Source: Lentzea pudingi
GTDB lineage: Bacteria; Actinomycetota; Actinomycetes; Mycobacteriales; Pseudonocardiaceae
Reading direction: 5' to 3'
Assembly (NCBI RefSeq): GCF_014646255.1
Contig: NZ_BMNC01000001.1
Coordinates: 1,123,722 to 1,187,721 of the forward strand
Length of the DNA stretch: 64,000 bases
Each line of letters opens with the position of its first letter. The first letter of the stretch is position 1. A program made the translations under genes and the position numbers. Positions 40,860 through 53,400 of the stretch are shown here, piece by piece. Under the pieces are notes generated by a model, which was given only the letters and a program-made list of their open reading frames with translations, ran no database searches and was not told the DNA's origin.

Positions 40860-41288
40860 ATGAACAACCTGGTCCTGTTGTCCGGCACCGCGTCGGACTC
40901 GCACACCTGGAACCTCGTCTACCTCCAGCTGCTGCTGGAGGAGGAGGGGTACCGCGTGGTCAACCTCGGGGCGTGCGTGCCGCCCGTGCTGCTCGCGGAC
41001 GAGTGCGAGGCCGAACAGCCCGACCTCGTCGTGCTCAGCACGGTGAACGGGCACGGTTACCAGGACGGGCCGCGTGCGCTCGCCGAGGTGCGGGGCCGGC
41101 CCGGTCTGGCGGCGGTCCCGGTCGTCATCGGCGGCAAGCTCGGCACGGGCGGCCCGGAACCCGCGCAGGCAGACGCGTTGCGGGCAGCGGGTTTCACCGA
41201 GGTCTTCGACGACGACACGGCCATCACGCGGTTCCGTGAGTTCATCGCCGCGTTCGTGTTGGCCAGCACCGCGGACAGTGTGTCGTGA
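40860..41288 (+). CDS. Methylaspartate (glutamate) mutase, B12-binding S subunit-like
   Basis: A 142-residue cobalamin-binding protein. The signature DxHxxG reads Asp13-Ser-His15-Thr-Trp-Asn18, so the Asp and cobalt-ligating His are kept but the final Gly is Asn. The rest of the fold matches GlmS: YRVVNLGACVPP, then LVVLSTVNGHG and VVIGGKLGTGG. The S subunit carries adenosylcobalamin for the E subunit, which is the next gene (overlap GTGA). Together they would interconvert glutamate and (2S,3S)-3-methylaspartate. Activity depends on tolerance of the Gly to Asn change. Confidence 0.84.
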   Translation: MNNLVLLSGTASDSHTWNLVYLQLLLEEEGYRVVNLGACVPPVLLADECEAEQPDLVVLSTVNGHGYQDGPRALAEVRGRPGLAAVPVVIGGKLGTGGPEPAQADALRAAGFTEVFDDDTAITRFREFIAAFVLASTADSVS

Positions 41289-42508
41289 CGGGCTTCGCGG
41301 ACGCGGTCGCGCTGGCGGCGGCCCACGGCAGGCTCGTGGTGCAGCCCAGGATGGGCATGGCGTCCCCGCTGGAGATGCGGGCGGGCCTGCTGGCGGTGAG
41401 GGGCGCTCGTGCCACCACCGTGGGCACCCTCACCGTCGACAGCTACACGAGGGTCGGCGACCACCGCGCGGCGCTGGAGGCGTTGCACGACGGCGCCCGG
41501 CTCAACGGCTACCCGATCGTCTCGCACCACCCCGACACCACGCGGGCCGTGCTGGACGGGCTCAGCGGGTTCCCGGTGCAGGTGCGGCACGGGTCCGCCG
41601 ACCCGAGGGCCATCTTCGCCGCGCTGGCCGAGGCGGGACTGGACGCCACCGAGGGCGGTCCGGTGTCGTACTGCCTGCCCTACAGCCGGAAGCCGTTGCG
41701 CGACTCGGTCGGCCACTGGTCCGAGGCGTGCGAGGAGTTCTCCGGGCACCTGGAGACGTTCGGCGGCTGCATGATGGGCCAGCTCTGCCCGCCGAGCCTG
41801 CTGGTCGCGCTCAGCGTCCTGGAGGCGATCTTCTTCCGCTTCCACGGCGTGGAGAGCGTCTCGCTGAGCTACGCCCAGCAGACCAACGCGGACCAGGACG
41901 CCGAGGCGATCCACGCCCTGCGCACGCTCGCCGCCCGCTTCCTGTCCGATGTGGACTGGCACGTCGTGGTCTACGCCTACATGGGCGTGTTCCCGCGCAC
42001 GCCGTCCGGCGCCCGGTTGCTGAACGACAACGCCGCCCGGCTCGCGGTCCGGGCCGGCGCCGAACGCCTGATCGTCAAGACCGTGGCGGAGGCGCACCGC
42101 ATCCCTACCGTCGCCGAGAACGTCGCCGCCCTGGAAAACGCGGCGGCCGCTGCCTCTTCGGTCTCGTTCGTGTCGTCCTGTGAGGACAACGGCGTGCTCG
42201 CCGAGGCGACGGCACTCGTCGAGGCGGTGCTCGAGCTGCCCGGCGACCCAGGCACGGCGCTGCTCGCCGCGTTCCGGCGCGGCCTGCTCGACGTGCCGTA
42301 CTGCCTGCACCCCGACAACGCGGGCCACGCCCGCAGCCACATCGACGACACCGGCCGGCTGCGCTGGTCGTCCGTCGGCGCCATGCCGATCCCGCGCTCC
42401 GCCGTGGACCGCTCCGGCACCACCACGAGCTCCACCCACCTGCTCGCCGCACTGCACCGCGTCGCGCACCAGCACGACGCCCGAACCCACCGAGGAGACG
42501 AGTCATGA
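41285..42508 (+). CDS. Methylaspartate (glutamate) mutase, catalytic E subunit-like
   Basis: A 407-residue protein of the glutamate mutase epsilon family (well-studied homologues are about 480). The substrate pocket motif is visible as [11 protein letters not shown] (Glu123, Tyr129, Tyr133), with Arg101 in VQVRHGS and Arg56 in [10 protein letters not shown] in places equivalent to the substrate-binding arginines. The barrel would receive cobalamin from the S subunit encoded just upstream. Product: 3-methylaspartate, a known NRPS building block, for example in friulimicin-type and skyllamycin peptides. Some C-terminal sequence of the long homologues is missing. MbtH follows with a 4-bp overlap. 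Confidence 0.84.
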   Translation: MTGFADAVALAAAHGRLVVQPRMGMASPLEMRAGLLAVRGARATTVGTLTVDSYTRVGDHRAALEALHDGARLNGYPIVSHHPDTTRAVLDGLSGFPVQVRHGSADPRAIFAALAEAGLDATEGGPVSYCLPYSRKPLRDSVGHWSEACEEFSGHLETFGGCMMGQLCPPSLLVALSVLEAIFFRFHGVESVSLSYAQQTNADQDAEAIHALRTLAARFLSDVDWHVVVYAYMGVFPRTPSGARLLNDNAARLAVRAGAERLIVKTVAEAHRIPTVAENVAALENAAAAASSVSFVSSCEDNGVLAEATALVEAVLELPGDPGTALLAAFRRGLLDVPYCLHPDNAGHARSHIDDTGRLRWSSVGAMPIPRSAVDRSGTTTSSTHLLAALHRVAHQHDARTHRGDES

Positions 42509-42714
42509 CCACCAACCCGTTCGAGGACGCCGACGGCGTGTACCTGGTGCTGGTCAACGACGAGAACCAGCACTCGCTGTGGCCCGAGCGCATCCCCGTG
42601 CCCGAGGGCTGGACCCGGACCTTCGGCCCGGACGGCCGCGACGCCTGCCTCGCCTACGTCGAGGAGAACTGGACGGACCTGCGTCCGGCCAGCCTCATCG
42701 CCTCGATGTCCTGA
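42505..42714 (+). CDS. MbtH-like NRPS chaperone
   Basis: A 69-residue MbtH protein with the family signature: [16 protein letters not shown], and the tail [17 protein letters not shown] containing the conserved tryptophans. These small proteins bind and activate adenylation domains. It overlaps the mutase E stop (ATGA) and precedes the first NRPS by 28 bp, so it is made together with the synthetases it serves. Confidence 0.93.
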   Translation: MTTNPFEDADGVYLVLVNDENQHSLWPERIPVPEGWTRTFGPDGRDACLAYVEENWTDLRPASLIASMS

Positions 42715-42742
42715 CCTTCCGACCCGCCAAGGGGGTGCCGCC

Positions 42743-45700
42743 GTGCTCGCCGATCTCCAGAACCTGCCGTCCGCGGTCGACCGAGCCGTGCGCTCGGCAC
42801 CGAACGCACCCGCCGTCGAGTGCGACGGCGTGGTCCTGACGTATGCCGAACTCTCCGCCCGCGCCGATGTCCTGGCCACCGCGCTCAGGTCCCGGGGTGT
42901 GGGCGCGGAGGACGTGGTGGCGGTCGCCGTGCCGCGCTCGGCCGAGCTGGTCGTCGCGTTGCTGGCGATCGTCCGGGCGGGGGCGGCGTACCTGCCGCTG
43001 GACCCGGACTACCCGGCGGAGCGGACCGCGCACATGGTGGAGGTGGCGCGGCCGGCGCTCACGCTCGGGCTGGACGAGGTGGCCGAGTGGTCGCTGGTCG
43101 GTGACGCGGAGGTGGCGGGCGGGTCGGCGGGCGGCTCGCGCCCCGATGCCACAGGTGGCCGGCCCACCCCTCCGCTGCCCGACCACCCCGCGTACGTCAT
43201 GTTCACCTCCGGCACCACCAACAAACCCAAGGGCGTGGTGATCACCCACCGCGGCATCCTGCGGCGGATGGCCGACGTCCAGGCGCACTACCGCCTGGCG
43301 CCGGGCGACCGGGTGCTGCAGAAGACGCCGTCGGGCTTCGACCCGTCCGTCATCGAGGTCTTCCTGACCCTGGCCGCCGGGGCGACGCTCGTCATGGCCC
43401 GCCCCGGTGGCCATCGGGACCCCGCCTACCTCGCGAGGACCGTGCGGGCCGAGCGGATCACGATGATCCGGTTCGTCGCGTCGATGATCCCGCTGTTCCT
43501 GGACGAGTACCTGCGGGACGGCGCCGACGGGCCGTTGCGGCTGGTGGCGTCCGAGGGCGAAGGACTGCCGATCGCGGTCGCGGACCGGTTCCGCGAGAGC
43601 CTGGACGTGGTGCTCTACAACGAGTACGGGCCCACCGAGGTGTCCGTCGGCGTCACCTGCCTGCCGTGCCGGGCCGTCGACGGCAGTGGTCTCATGCCGA
43701 TCGGGCAGGCGACGCCCGGTGCCGGCATCCGGGTGCTGGACGCCGAGTTGCGGCCGGTGCCGGCGGGGGAGGTCGGTGAGCTGTACCTGACGGGTGTGCA
43801 GCTCGCCCGCGGGTACCTCGGGCGGCCGGGGGAGACCTCGGTGCGGTTCGTCGCCGATCCGTTCGGGGCGCCGGGTGAGCGCATGTACCGCACCGGTGAC
43901 CTGGGGCGGGTGCGGCCGGACGGGGACGTCGACTTCGCTGGGCGGACCGACGACCAGGTGAAGATCCGCGGTTTCCGGATCGAACCCGCCGAGGTGGCCG
44001 GTGTGGTCGCGGCGCACCTGCGGGTCGGGCAGGCGGCGGTGACCGTGCTGACGACCCCGGCGGGGGAGAAGTCGCTGGTGGCGTACGCGGTGCCGGACGG
44101 GCCGGCGCCCACCGAGGCCGAGGTGCGCGAGCACTGCGCGTCGATCCTTCCCGGCTACATGGTGCCGTCGGACGTGGTGTTCCTCGACGCGTTGCCGTTG
44201 ACGCCCAACGGGAAGCTCGACCGGCGTGCGCTGCCGGCGCCGGTTCGCGAACGCGTCCCCGCTGGTGGGCCACCGAGCACTGCGGCGGAGGAGACGGTCT
44301 GCGCGTTGTTCGCCGAGGTGCTGGGCATCGCGCCGATCGGCGTGGACGACGACTTCTTCGCGCTGGGCGGGCACTCGCTCGCGGCGGCGCGACTGGTCGG
44401 CAGGCTGCGGGTGGTGGCGGGGATCGAGGTGCCGGCGCCCGCGGTGTTCGAGTCCTCCACGCCCGCGTTGCTGGCCGAGGTGATGGCGAAGGCCGGGGCC
44501 GCCCGGACCGGTCCGGTTCCGGTCGAGCACCCCGCACGGCCGGCGTTGTCCGCAGCTCAGCGGCGGATGTGGTTCGTGCAGCAGTCGGAACGCGGGCCCG
44601 CCTACAACGTGCCGTGCGCGATCCGTCTGCGCGGGCCGTTGGACGTCCCGGCGCTCACTCAGGCACTTGCCGACGTCGTGGCGAGGCACGAGCCGTTGCG
44701 CACGATCTTCCCGGTGTTCGAGGACGAGCCGTACCAACGGGTCCTCGACGCGCCGACTCTGGAACTGTCCACAGTGGAGGACATCGCGCGACCGTTCGAC
44801 CTCGAGACGGAGATCCCGATCAGGGCGTCTCTGCGAGAGGACCTGCTGGTCCTGGTCGTGCACCACATCGCGGTCGACGGCTGGTCGATCACGCCCCTGT
44901 GGCGCGACCTGGCCAGGGCCTACGCGGCACGGCTCGAGGGCCGTGCGCCGGACTGGGATCCGTTGCCGGTGCGGTACCTGGACTTCACGAGCTGGCACCG
45001 CGACCTGCTGGCGTCGGACGGCGAATCGCTGGCGTACTGGACGGCCGAGCTCGCGGGCATGCCCGAGGAGATCGCGTTGCCGGCGGACCGGTCCGTCCGG
45101 TCCGCCGGGGTCCGCGAGGCGGGCGCGGTCGACTTCGAGGTGGACGCGCACGGTGCGTTGGTCGCGCTGGCCCGCGAGTCGAGGACGACGCTGTTCATGA
45201 TTCTCCGCGCCGCGCTGGCCGGGCTGTGCTCGCGGCTCGGCGCGGGGGAGGACGTGCCGATCGGCGGGATCGTCGCCGGTCGTGAGGACGAGTCGCTGGC
45301 CGGCCTCGTCGGGTGCTTCGTCAACACCGTCGTGCTGCGCACCGACGTGTCCGGGCGGCCCACGTTCCGGGAACTGCTGGCCAGGGTGCGGGAACAGGAC
45401 GGCGCCGCGCACCTGCACAGCGAGCTGCCGTTCGACCGGCTCGTGGAGGAGCTGCAACCGGCGCGCTCGCAGGGGCTGCACCCGCTGGTCCAGACGCTGC
45501 TCGTGCTCCAGCCGCCCGCGACCGCGCCGGAGTTCCCCGGACTGTCCTGTGTGGACGTGCCGATGGAGACGCCGGCGGCGAAGGCCGACCTGGTGTTCGA
45601 CTTCAGCGAGGGCGACGGGCTGCGCGGCACGCTGAAGTACGCCACCGACCTGTTCGACGCCGAGACGGCCCGCGCGCTGGCCGCCCGGATGGTCCGCTTC

Positions 45701-47497
45701 CTGGAGGCGGTCGCCGAGGCACCGGACACGCCGGTCGCGGACGTGGATCTGCTGCTGCCCGGTGAGGGTGTGGTCAGGTCGGAGGCGAAGCGACCAGGCG
45801 ACACCTTGCACGGGTTGATCGAACGCGTCGCCGCGGCCGCCCCGCACGCGACCGCGCTGATTCACGAGACGTCCACAGTGGACTATCGCGAGCTCGACCT
45901 GCGAGCGAACCACCTGGCGCACCAGCTGGTCGCCGAGGGCGTCCGCCGGGGTGATGTCGTCGGCGTGCGCCTGGAACGCGGCATCCCGCTCGTCGTGGCG
46001 ATCCTCGCGGTGCTCAAGGCCGGTGCCGCGTACACCGTCCTCGACGTCGCCTTCCCCGCCGCCCGGCTGGAGGCGGTGATTGCGCTCGCCGGCGTCCGCG
46101 CCGTCATCACGACCGTGCCCGACGGCACCGCGGACTCCCCGCCTGGCATCCCCGTCACACCGGCGGACTCGGCGTGCGTCATGTTCACCTCCGGCTCCAC
46201 CGGCCGCCCCAAGGGCGTGCTGACCTCGCACGGCGCGTTGGCCGGCACGCTGACCGGCCAGGACTACGTCGAGTTCGGCGCGGACGAGGTGTGGCTGCAG
46301 TGCTCGCCTGTGTCGTGGGACGCGTTCGCGCTCGAACTGTTCGGAGCGTTGCTGTCCGGCGCGACCTGCGTCCTGCAACCCGGTCAGTCGCCGGAGCCCG
46401 AACGGATCGCGGAGCTGATCGCCAAGCACAGCATCACGACCGTGCACGTGTCCGCGAGCCTGCTGAACTACATGCTGGACGAACACCCGGACGCGTTCAC
46501 GGGCGTGCGGCAGCTGATGACCGGCGGCGAGGCGGCGTCACCGGCGCACGTGCGGACGGCGTCGCAGCGCCACCCGGACCTCCGCCTGGTCAACGGCTAC
46601 TCCCCGGTCGAGAACACGATCTTCACGCTCTGCCACCGCATCGCTGTCGAGGACACCGGGCGGCGCAGCATCCCGGTGGGCAAAGTGCTGGCGGGCAAAC
46701 AGGTCCACGTGCTGGACCGGTGGCTGCGACCGGTGCCGCCGGGCACGCCCGGTGAGCTGTACATGGCGGGTGACGGGCTGGCGCACGGCTACCTCGGGCA
46801 GTCCGCCGCCACCTCCGAACGGTTCGTGGCCAGTCCGTTCGGCGGACGCATGTACCGCACGGGCGACCTGGCCCGTCAGGACGCGCACGGCACCGTCGAG
46901 TTCCTGGGCCGTGCGGACGACCAGGTCAAGATCCGCGGCTTCCGGGTCGAACCGGGCGAGGTGCGCGCCGTCCTGGCCGGCCACCCGGACGTGCGGCAGG
47001 TGGAAGTCGTGGTGCGGGAGGACAAGCCGGGTGACAAACGGCTCGTCGCCTACGTCGTCGGTGGCGCGCAAAGGTTGCGGGAGCACGCCCGCGCGCGACT
47101 GCCCGAGCACCTGGTGCCGTCGGCGTTCGTGGTGCTGGACGCCCTGCCCCGCACCGACACCGGCAAGCTCGACCGGCGGGCGCTCCCGGCACCCGGCGCG
47201 GTGGTCGTGGAGGGCCGTGCCCCGCGCACCGCGAACGAACGCGCGCTGTGCTCGTTGTTCGCCGAAGTCCTCGGCGTGCCGTCGGTGTCCATCGACGACG
47301 ACTTCTTCCGGCTGGGCGGCCACTCGCTGCTGGTGATGCGGCTGCTCGGCCGGATCCGCCGGGAACTGCACGCCGAACTGTCCGTCGCCACCGTGTTCGA
47401 CGGACCGACCGTGGCCGACCTGGCCGACCGACTCGTACTCGCGAAGAAGGCCAGACCCGCTCTGCGGGCGCGGGCCCGGCAAAAGGAGACGTTGTGA
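42743..47497 (+). CDS. NRPS 1: A-T-C-A-T (starter module plus one extension)
   Basis: A 1584-residue nonribosomal peptide synthetase starting at GTG 42743 (AAGGGGG upstream). Domains by residue: A1 about 5-500 (A3 loop [11 protein letters not shown] near 153, Asn where Gly is usual), T1 Ser near 545 ([10 protein letters not shown]), C about 600-1000 (HHIAVDG near 707), A2 about 1022-1490 and T2 near 1520-1580. No C domain precedes A1, so it is a loading module. By hand alignment to GrsA the A1 pocket is D-P-I-R-V-S-E-V-G-K, resembling Asp/Asn pockets with Arg for Lys; A2 is D-A-L-H-M-G-G-I-F-K. The protein ends [11 protein letters not shown], nearly the end of NRPS 2, and the stop overlaps the next start. 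Confidence 0.93.
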   Translation: MLADLQNLPSAVDRAVRSAPNAPAVECDGVVLTYAELSARADVLATALRSRGVGAEDVVAVAVPRSAELVVALLAIVRAGAAYLPLDPDYPAERTAHMVEVARPALTLGLDEVAEWSLVGDAEVAGGSAGGSRPDATGGRPTPPLPDHPAYVMFTSGTTNKPKGVVITHRGILRRMADVQAHYRLAPGDRVLQKTPSGFDPSVIEVFLTLAAGATLVMARPGGHRDPAYLARTVRAERITMIRFVASMIPLFLDEYLRDGADGPLRLVASEGEGLPIAVADRFRESLDVVLYNEYGPTEVSVGVTCLPCRAVDGSGLMPIGQATPGAGIRVLDAELRPVPAGEVGELYLTGVQLARGYLGRPGETSVRFVADPFGAPGERMYRTGDLGRVRPDGDVDFAGRTDDQVKIRGFRIEPAEVAGVVAAHLRVGQAAVTVLTTPAGEKSLVAYAVPDGPAPTEAEVREHCASILPGYMVPSDVVFLDALPLTPNGKLDRRALPAPVRERVPAGGPPSTAAEETVCALFAEVLGIAPIGVDDDFFALGGHSLAAARLVGRLRVVAGIEVPAPAVFESSTPALLAEVMAKAGAARTGPVPVEHPARPALSAAQRRMWFVQQSERGPAYNVPCAIRLRGPLDVPALTQALADVVARHEPLRTIFPVFEDEPYQRVLDAPTLELSTVEDIARPFDLETEIPIRASLREDLLVLVVHHIAVDGWSITPLWRDLARAYAARLEGRAPDWDPLPVRYLDFTSWHRDLLASDGESLAYWTAELAGMPEEIALPADRSVRSAGVREAGAVDFEVDAHGALVALARESRTTLFMILRAALAGLCSRLGAGEDVPIGGIVAGREDESLAGLVGCFVNTVVLRTDVSGRPTFRELLARVREQDGAAHLHSELPFDRLVEELQPARSQGLHPLVQTLLVLQPPATAPEFPGLSCVDVPMETPAAKADLVFDFSEGDGLRGTLKYATDLFDAETARALAARMVRFLEAVAEAPDTPVADVDLLLPGEGVVRSEAKRPGDTLHGLIERVAAAAPHATALIHETSTVDYRELDLRANHLAHQLVAEGVRRGDVVGVRLERGIPLVVAILAVLKAGAAYTVLDVAFPAARLEAVIALAGVRAVITTVPDGTADSPPGIPVTPADSACVMFTSGSTGRPKGVLTSHGALAGTLTGQDYVEFGADEVWLQCSPVSWDAFALELFGALLSGATCVLQPGQSPEPERIAELIAKHSITTVHVSASLLNYMLDEHPDAFTGVRQLMTGGEAASPAHVRTASQRHPDLRLVNGYSPVENTIFTLCHRIAVEDTGRRSIPVGKVLAGKQVHVLDRWLRPVPPGTPGELYMAGDGLAHGYLGQSAATSERFVASPFGGRMYRTGDLARQDAHGTVEFLGRADDQVKIRGFRVEPGEVRAVLAGHPDVRQVEVVVREDKPGDKRLVAYVVGGAQRLREHARARLPEHLVPSAFVVLDALPRTDTGKLDRRALPAPGAVVVEGRAPRTANERALCSLFAEVLGVPSVSIDDDFFRLGGHSLLVMRLLGRIRRELHAELSVATVFDGPTVADLADRLVLAKKARPALRARARQKETL

Positions 47498-50400
47498 GCC
47501 CCCTGTCCTTCGCCCAGCGTCGGCTGTGGCTGCTGCACCGCCTCGACCCGGCAGGCGCTCTGTACAACGCCACCTACACCCTGCGGTTCCGCGGCCCGCT
47601 CGACGTGACCGCACTGGAATCCGCGCTGGCCGACGTGGCCGGCCGCCACGAAACGTTGCGCACGGTGTTCCCGGAGATCGACGGCGAACCGCACCAGCTG
47701 GTGCTCGACACCGTCCCGGCACTCCAGACGGTGTCGGCCGCGAACTTGTGGGAGGCGATGACCAAGGCGTCGGCTCACGACTTCGACCTCGCGACCGAAC
47801 ACCCTTGGCGCGCCACGCTCTATCAAGTGTCCGAACAGGACCACGTGCTGCTCTTCGTGATGCACCACATCGCCACCGACGGCTGGTCGTGGGGCCCGCT
47901 GACTCGTGATCTCTCCGCCGCCTACGCCGCGCGCCTTAACGGGAATGCGCCGGACTGGGAGCCGCTGCCGGTCCAATACGCCGACTACACGGTGTGGCAA
48001 CAGGAAGTTCTCGGCTCGGCCGACGACTCGGACAGCGAGATGGCCGGCCAGCTGGCGTACTGGCGCGAGACGCTCGCCGACCTGCCCGAGCAGATCGACC
48101 TGCCCACCGACCACCCCCGGCCGGCCGCGGCGACCCATCGAGGCGCGGCGGTGGAGGTCTCCCTCGACTCCGCTGTGCACGGCAGGCTCTCGGCGCTCGC
48201 CGCAGACACCGGTTCGACCCTGTTCATGGTGCTGCAGGCCGGTCTGACGGCGTTGCTGTCACGGCTGGGCGCGGGCACCGACATCCCGCTCGGCACGGCG
48301 GTGGCCGGCCGCACCGACGAGGCACTGGACGACCTGGTCGGGTTCTTCGTCAACACCCTGGTCCTGCGCACCGACCTGACCGGCGACCCGACCTTGCGCG
48401 AGCTGATCGGCCGAGTCCGCTCGACCGATCTCGCCGCCTTCGCCCACCAGGATCTGCCGTTCGAACGTCTGGTGGAGGAGCTCAACCCGGAACGTTCGCG
48501 GTCGCGGCACCCGCTGTTCCAGACGATGCTCGTGCTCCAGAACGCCCCGGACGACGCGCCGGAGTTCGTCGGCCTGACCGTGGAGACCGGTTCGGTCGAG
48601 CTGCACCCGGCCAAGTTCGACCTCACCGTCGACCTCGCCGAGACCGCCGACGGCGTGCGCGGCTGGCTCACCTACGCCCTGGACCTGTGGGACGAACCGT
48701 CCGCGGCGCTGCTCGCGCGCCGGTTCACGGCGTTGCTGGCCACGTGGTCGGAGCAGCCGGACGTGCCGTTGTCACAGGTCGGTGTGCTGCTGGCGGAGGA
48801 GCGGACCGCGCTGGCGGAGTGGAACGCGACCGACGTCGCCTACCCGCGTGACCGGACGCTCGTGGAGCTGTTCGAGGAGCGGGTGGACGCCGATCCGGGG
48901 TCTGTGGCGCTCGTGTTCGACGGTTTGGAGGTGTCGGCCGGTGAGTTGGACGCGCTGGCGAACCAGGTCGCGCATCGGCTGATCGCCCGTGGGGTCTCGC
49001 GCGGGGATCTGGTCGGTGTGCTGGTGCGGCGGTCGCCGGACTTCGTGGCGGCGATCCTCGGGGTGGTGAAGGCGGGGGCGGCGTACGTGCCGCTCGACCC
49101 GGGGCATCCGGACGACCGGATCGCCTCGGTGGCCGGGCAGGCGCGACTGGGACTGGTGGTGACGGACGACCCGGGCCGCGTGGCCGGGGTGGAGGTGCTG
49201 GCCGGGCTGGCCGGTGCGTCGGCGGGGCTGGGCGGCGCGTCGGCAGAGCCCGGCGGCGCGGTGGCGGTACTAGGTGGCGCGCTGGCGCCGCCGGCATCGG
49301 CAGGCCTGAGCGGCAAGCCTGGCGCCTGGCTACCGGTGCCGGCAGGCCCCGGCGACGAACCCACCACCCGCCCCACCGTGGCGATCACCGCGGACGACGT
49401 GGCGTGCGTGCTGTTCACGTCCGGCTCCTCCGGCGTGCCCAAGGGCGCGATGTCCTCGCACCGCGCCACGGTCCGCACCTTCTTCGGCCAGTCGTACGTG
49501 CACTTCGACGGCGTGTGGCTGCAGTCGGCGCCGGTCTCCTGGGACGGCCTCACCCTGGAACTGTGGCCACCCCTGCTGCACGGCGGCACCTGCGTGCTCG
49601 CCCCCGGCCAGGTGCCCGACCCCGCGGTGATCGCACGGCTCGTGGCACGCCACGGCGTCACCACGCTGTGGATGTCGGCGGGTCTGTTCGCGGCCGTGTT
49701 GGACACCCATCCCGAGGTCTTCGACGTCGTCCGTGAGGTGATGACCGGCGGTGAGAGCCCCTCGGTCGCGCACCTCGCCAGGGTTGTGCGGGAGTTCCCG
49801 GCTGTACGCCTCGTGCACGGCTACGGGCCGGTGGAGAGCATGGTGTTCGTCACCACGCACCAGATCACCGAGGTCGACGGGCCGGTACCGGTCGGCGGGC
49901 CGATCGCGAACACCACCGTGCACCTGTTGGACGGGGACCTCAACCCGGTGCCGCCGGGGGTCGCGGCGGAGATCTACCTCGCGGGTGACGGGCTCGCGCA
50001 CGGGTACCTGAACCGGCCCGGCACCACGGCCGAGAGGTTCGTCGCGTGCGCCACCGGGCACAGGATGTACCGCACGGGTGACGTGGGGCGGTGGCGGCCG
50101 GACGGGACCGTCGAGTTCCTGGGCCGCGCGGACGACCAGGTCAAGATCCGCGGCTACCGGGTCGAGCCCGGTGAGGTCGAGGCCGCGCTGCTGAGTCATC
50201 CGAGCGTCGAACGCGCGGCGGTCGAGGTGCGGGCGGACGGGAGCACCGGCAAGCGGCTGGTCGCCTACGTCGTCGGCAACGCCGAAGGCGTCAGGGAGTA
50301 CCTGGCGGAACGGCTGCCCGACTACATGGTGCCGGCCGCCGTGGTGGTGCTCGACGCGTTCCCGTTGACCCCCAACGGAAAGCTCGACCGGCGCGCGTTG

Positions 50401-53400
50401 CCCGAGCCCGAACGCGTCCAGACGAAGGGTCGGGCTCCGCGGACCGCGCGGCAGGAGGTGCTCTGCGGGATCTTCGCGGACCTCCTCGGCGCCGGCCAGG
50501 TGTCGCTGGACGACGACTTCTTCGCACTGGGCGGGCATTCGCTGCTCGCGGCACGGCTCGTCGCCAGGGCGCGCACCGCGTTCGGCGTCGAGATGGCGTT
50601 GCGGGACGTGTTCGACCGGCCGACGCCGGCGGCGCTGGACGTGTTGCTCGACTCGCTCGGCCATGCGCGGCATGCGGTGGAGCGGAGGCCACGCCCGGAA
50701 CGGATGCCGTTGTCCCACGCCCAGCGCAGGCTGTGGCTGCTCGAGGACGTGCACGGCCCGAGCGCCGCCTACAACGTCCCGATCGGTTTGCGCCTCAACG
50801 GATCGCTCGACCGGGACGCGTTGCGCGTCGCCTTGATCGACCTGGCGCAGCGACACGAGCCCCTGAGGACGATCTTCCCCGCGCACGACGGCGAGCCGTA
50901 CCAGGTGGCGCTGCCGGCGGACGTCGACCTGATCCCGTTGGACCCCAACGAACTCGAAGAGGCCGCCACCCGGCCGTTCGACGTGCGCACCGAACCGCCG
51001 TTGAGGGCCTACCTCGCCGAGGAGGCGCCCGACCAGTACGTGCTGTTGCTGGTCCTGCACCACATCGCCGCCGACGGCTGGTCGGTCGCGCCTCTGCTGC
51101 GCGACCTGTCCACGGCGTACGCCGCACGTCGTGAGGGCGCCCAGCCACAGTGGAAAGCGCTGCCCGTCGAGTACGCCGACCAAGTGCTGTGGCAGCACGA
51201 CCAGGACTTCACCGAGCAACTCGGCCACTGGCGCACGGCGCTGGAAGACCTGCCCGACGAGGCCAGTCCGGCCGCCGACCACCTGCGACCCGCCGCGCCC
51301 AGCCACCAGGGCGAACTGGTGAGCGCCCACGTGAACGCCGACGTCGCCGGGCTCGCCCGGTCCGGCCAGGCGACGCAGGCGATGGTCGTGCAGGCCGCGT
51401 TCGCCGCGCTGCTGTCCCGGCTCGGCGCGGGCACGGACGTCCCGGTGGGCGTGCCGGTCGCCGGACGGGGTGACGAGGCGCTGGACGACCTCGTCGGACT
51501 CTTCGTCAACACGGTGGTGCTGCGCAACGACGTCTCCGGCGACCCGACGTTCCGCGAACTGCTCGACCGGGTTCGGGAGACCGGCTTGGCCGGCTACGCG
51601 AACGCCGACGTGCCCTTCGACCGCGTCGTCGAGGAACTGAACCCCACGCGCACCCTGGCCCGGCACCCGCTGTTCCAGGTGATGGTCGTGCTGCAGAACA
51701 ACGCCCAGGCCGGCGCCGCGTTCCCCGGCTGCGAGACCGCGCTCTTCGACGTCGACCGGCACACGGCCAAGTTCGACCTCACGCTGACCCTGCACGACAC
51801 CGGTGACGGCCTGACCTGCCACCTGGAGTACGCGACCGACCTGTTCACCGGCTGCACGGCCACCGCACTCCTCGACCGGTACGTGCGGTTCCTCACCGCC
51901 GTGGCGGAGAACCCGGACGCGCGAGTGTCCGAAGTGGACCTGCTGACGCCGGCCGAGCGGCACACGATCGCAGTGGAGTGGAACAAGGGCGAAGCCGAGG
52001 CGGACGACTGCCTGCACGAGATCTTCGCGGTGCACGCACGCAGGACGCCGGACGCGACCGCGTTGATCCACGAAGCCGGACGCACGACCTACGCCGAACT
52101 GGACGCCCAGGCGAACCGGCTCGCGCGCCACCTCGACGCACCGCGGGGCAGCCTCGTCGCGATCTGCCTGCCCAGGGGCCCCGAACTGGTCGCGGCCGTG
52201 CTCGCCGTGCTCAAGCTCGGCGCGGCCTACGTGCTGCTCGACCCCGACCACCCGGCCGAACGGCTGGCCGCGCTGGTGGAGCAGGCAAATCCTGCTGTCA
52301 CAGTGGTGAACGGCCCGTCACGGCTGACGACCCGTCTGGCCGAGATCAGCGCGCTCCCGGACCTGAGCACCGAACCGTTCCACCGCCCGGTGAGCCCGGA
52401 CGACGCGATGTGCGTGATGTTCACGTCGGGTTCGACCGGCAGGCCCAAGGGCGTGCTGACCTCGCACCGCGCGGTCGTCGCCACGCTGACCGGCCAGGAC
52501 TACGCCGAGTTCGGCCCCGACGAGGTGTGGCTGCAGTGCGCACCGGTCTCGTGGGACGCGTTCGCGCTGGAACTGTTCGGCGCACTCCTCTCCGGCGCGG
52601 CCTGCGTGCTGCAACCGGGCCAGTCGCCCGAGCCCGCGCGGATCGTCGAGCTGATCGCCGCCCACGGCATCACGACCGTGCACCTGTCCGCAAGCCTGCT
52701 CAACTTCGTGCTGGACGAGTACCCGGCCGCGCTCCACGGCGTCCGGCAGGTCATGACCGGCGGTGAGGCCGCGTCGAAGGCCCACGTGCGGACGCTGCTG
52801 GAACGGCACCCGGACGTGCGGCTGGTCAACGGCTACTCACCGCTCGAGAACACGATCTTCACCCTCACCCACCGCATCCGGCCGGAGGACTCGGAACGCC
52901 GCAGCATCCCGGTCGGCCGCCCGCTCGCGGGCAAGCAGGTCCACGTGCTCGACGAGCACCTCCGGCTGGTCCCGCCCGGCACGCCCGGCGAGCTCTACAT
53001 GGCCGGCATCGGCCTGGCGCACGGGTACCTCGGCCAGCCTTCCGTGACGGCGCAACGGTTCGTCGCCAGCCCGTTCGGCGGGCGGATGTACCGGACCGGC
53101 GACCTGGTACGCCAGGACGCCGAGGGCACGGTCGAGTTCCTGGGCCGCGCGGACGACCAGGTCAAGATCCGCGGGTTCCGGGTGGAACCGGGCGAGGTGG
53201 CGGCCGTGCTGACCGCGCACCCGGACGTCCGGCAGGCGGAGGTCGTGGTGCTCGACGGGCCACGACTGGTCGCCTACGTCGTCGGCACGGCGGACTCGGC
53301 GGTACTGCGGGCGTTCGCCACGACCAGGCTGCCCGACCACCTCGTCCCGTCGGCGTTCGTGGTGCTCGGCGAACTGCCCCGCACCGCCAACGGCAAGCTC

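Noticed and set aside
42695..46486. Very long open frame (1263 codons) on the minus strand opposite NRPS 1, and similar ones opposite NRPS 2 and NRPS 3
   Set aside because: They are shadows of GC-rich coding sequence: composition is dominated by Arg, Gly, His and Val with no domain, and the plus strand encodes complete NRPS domains.
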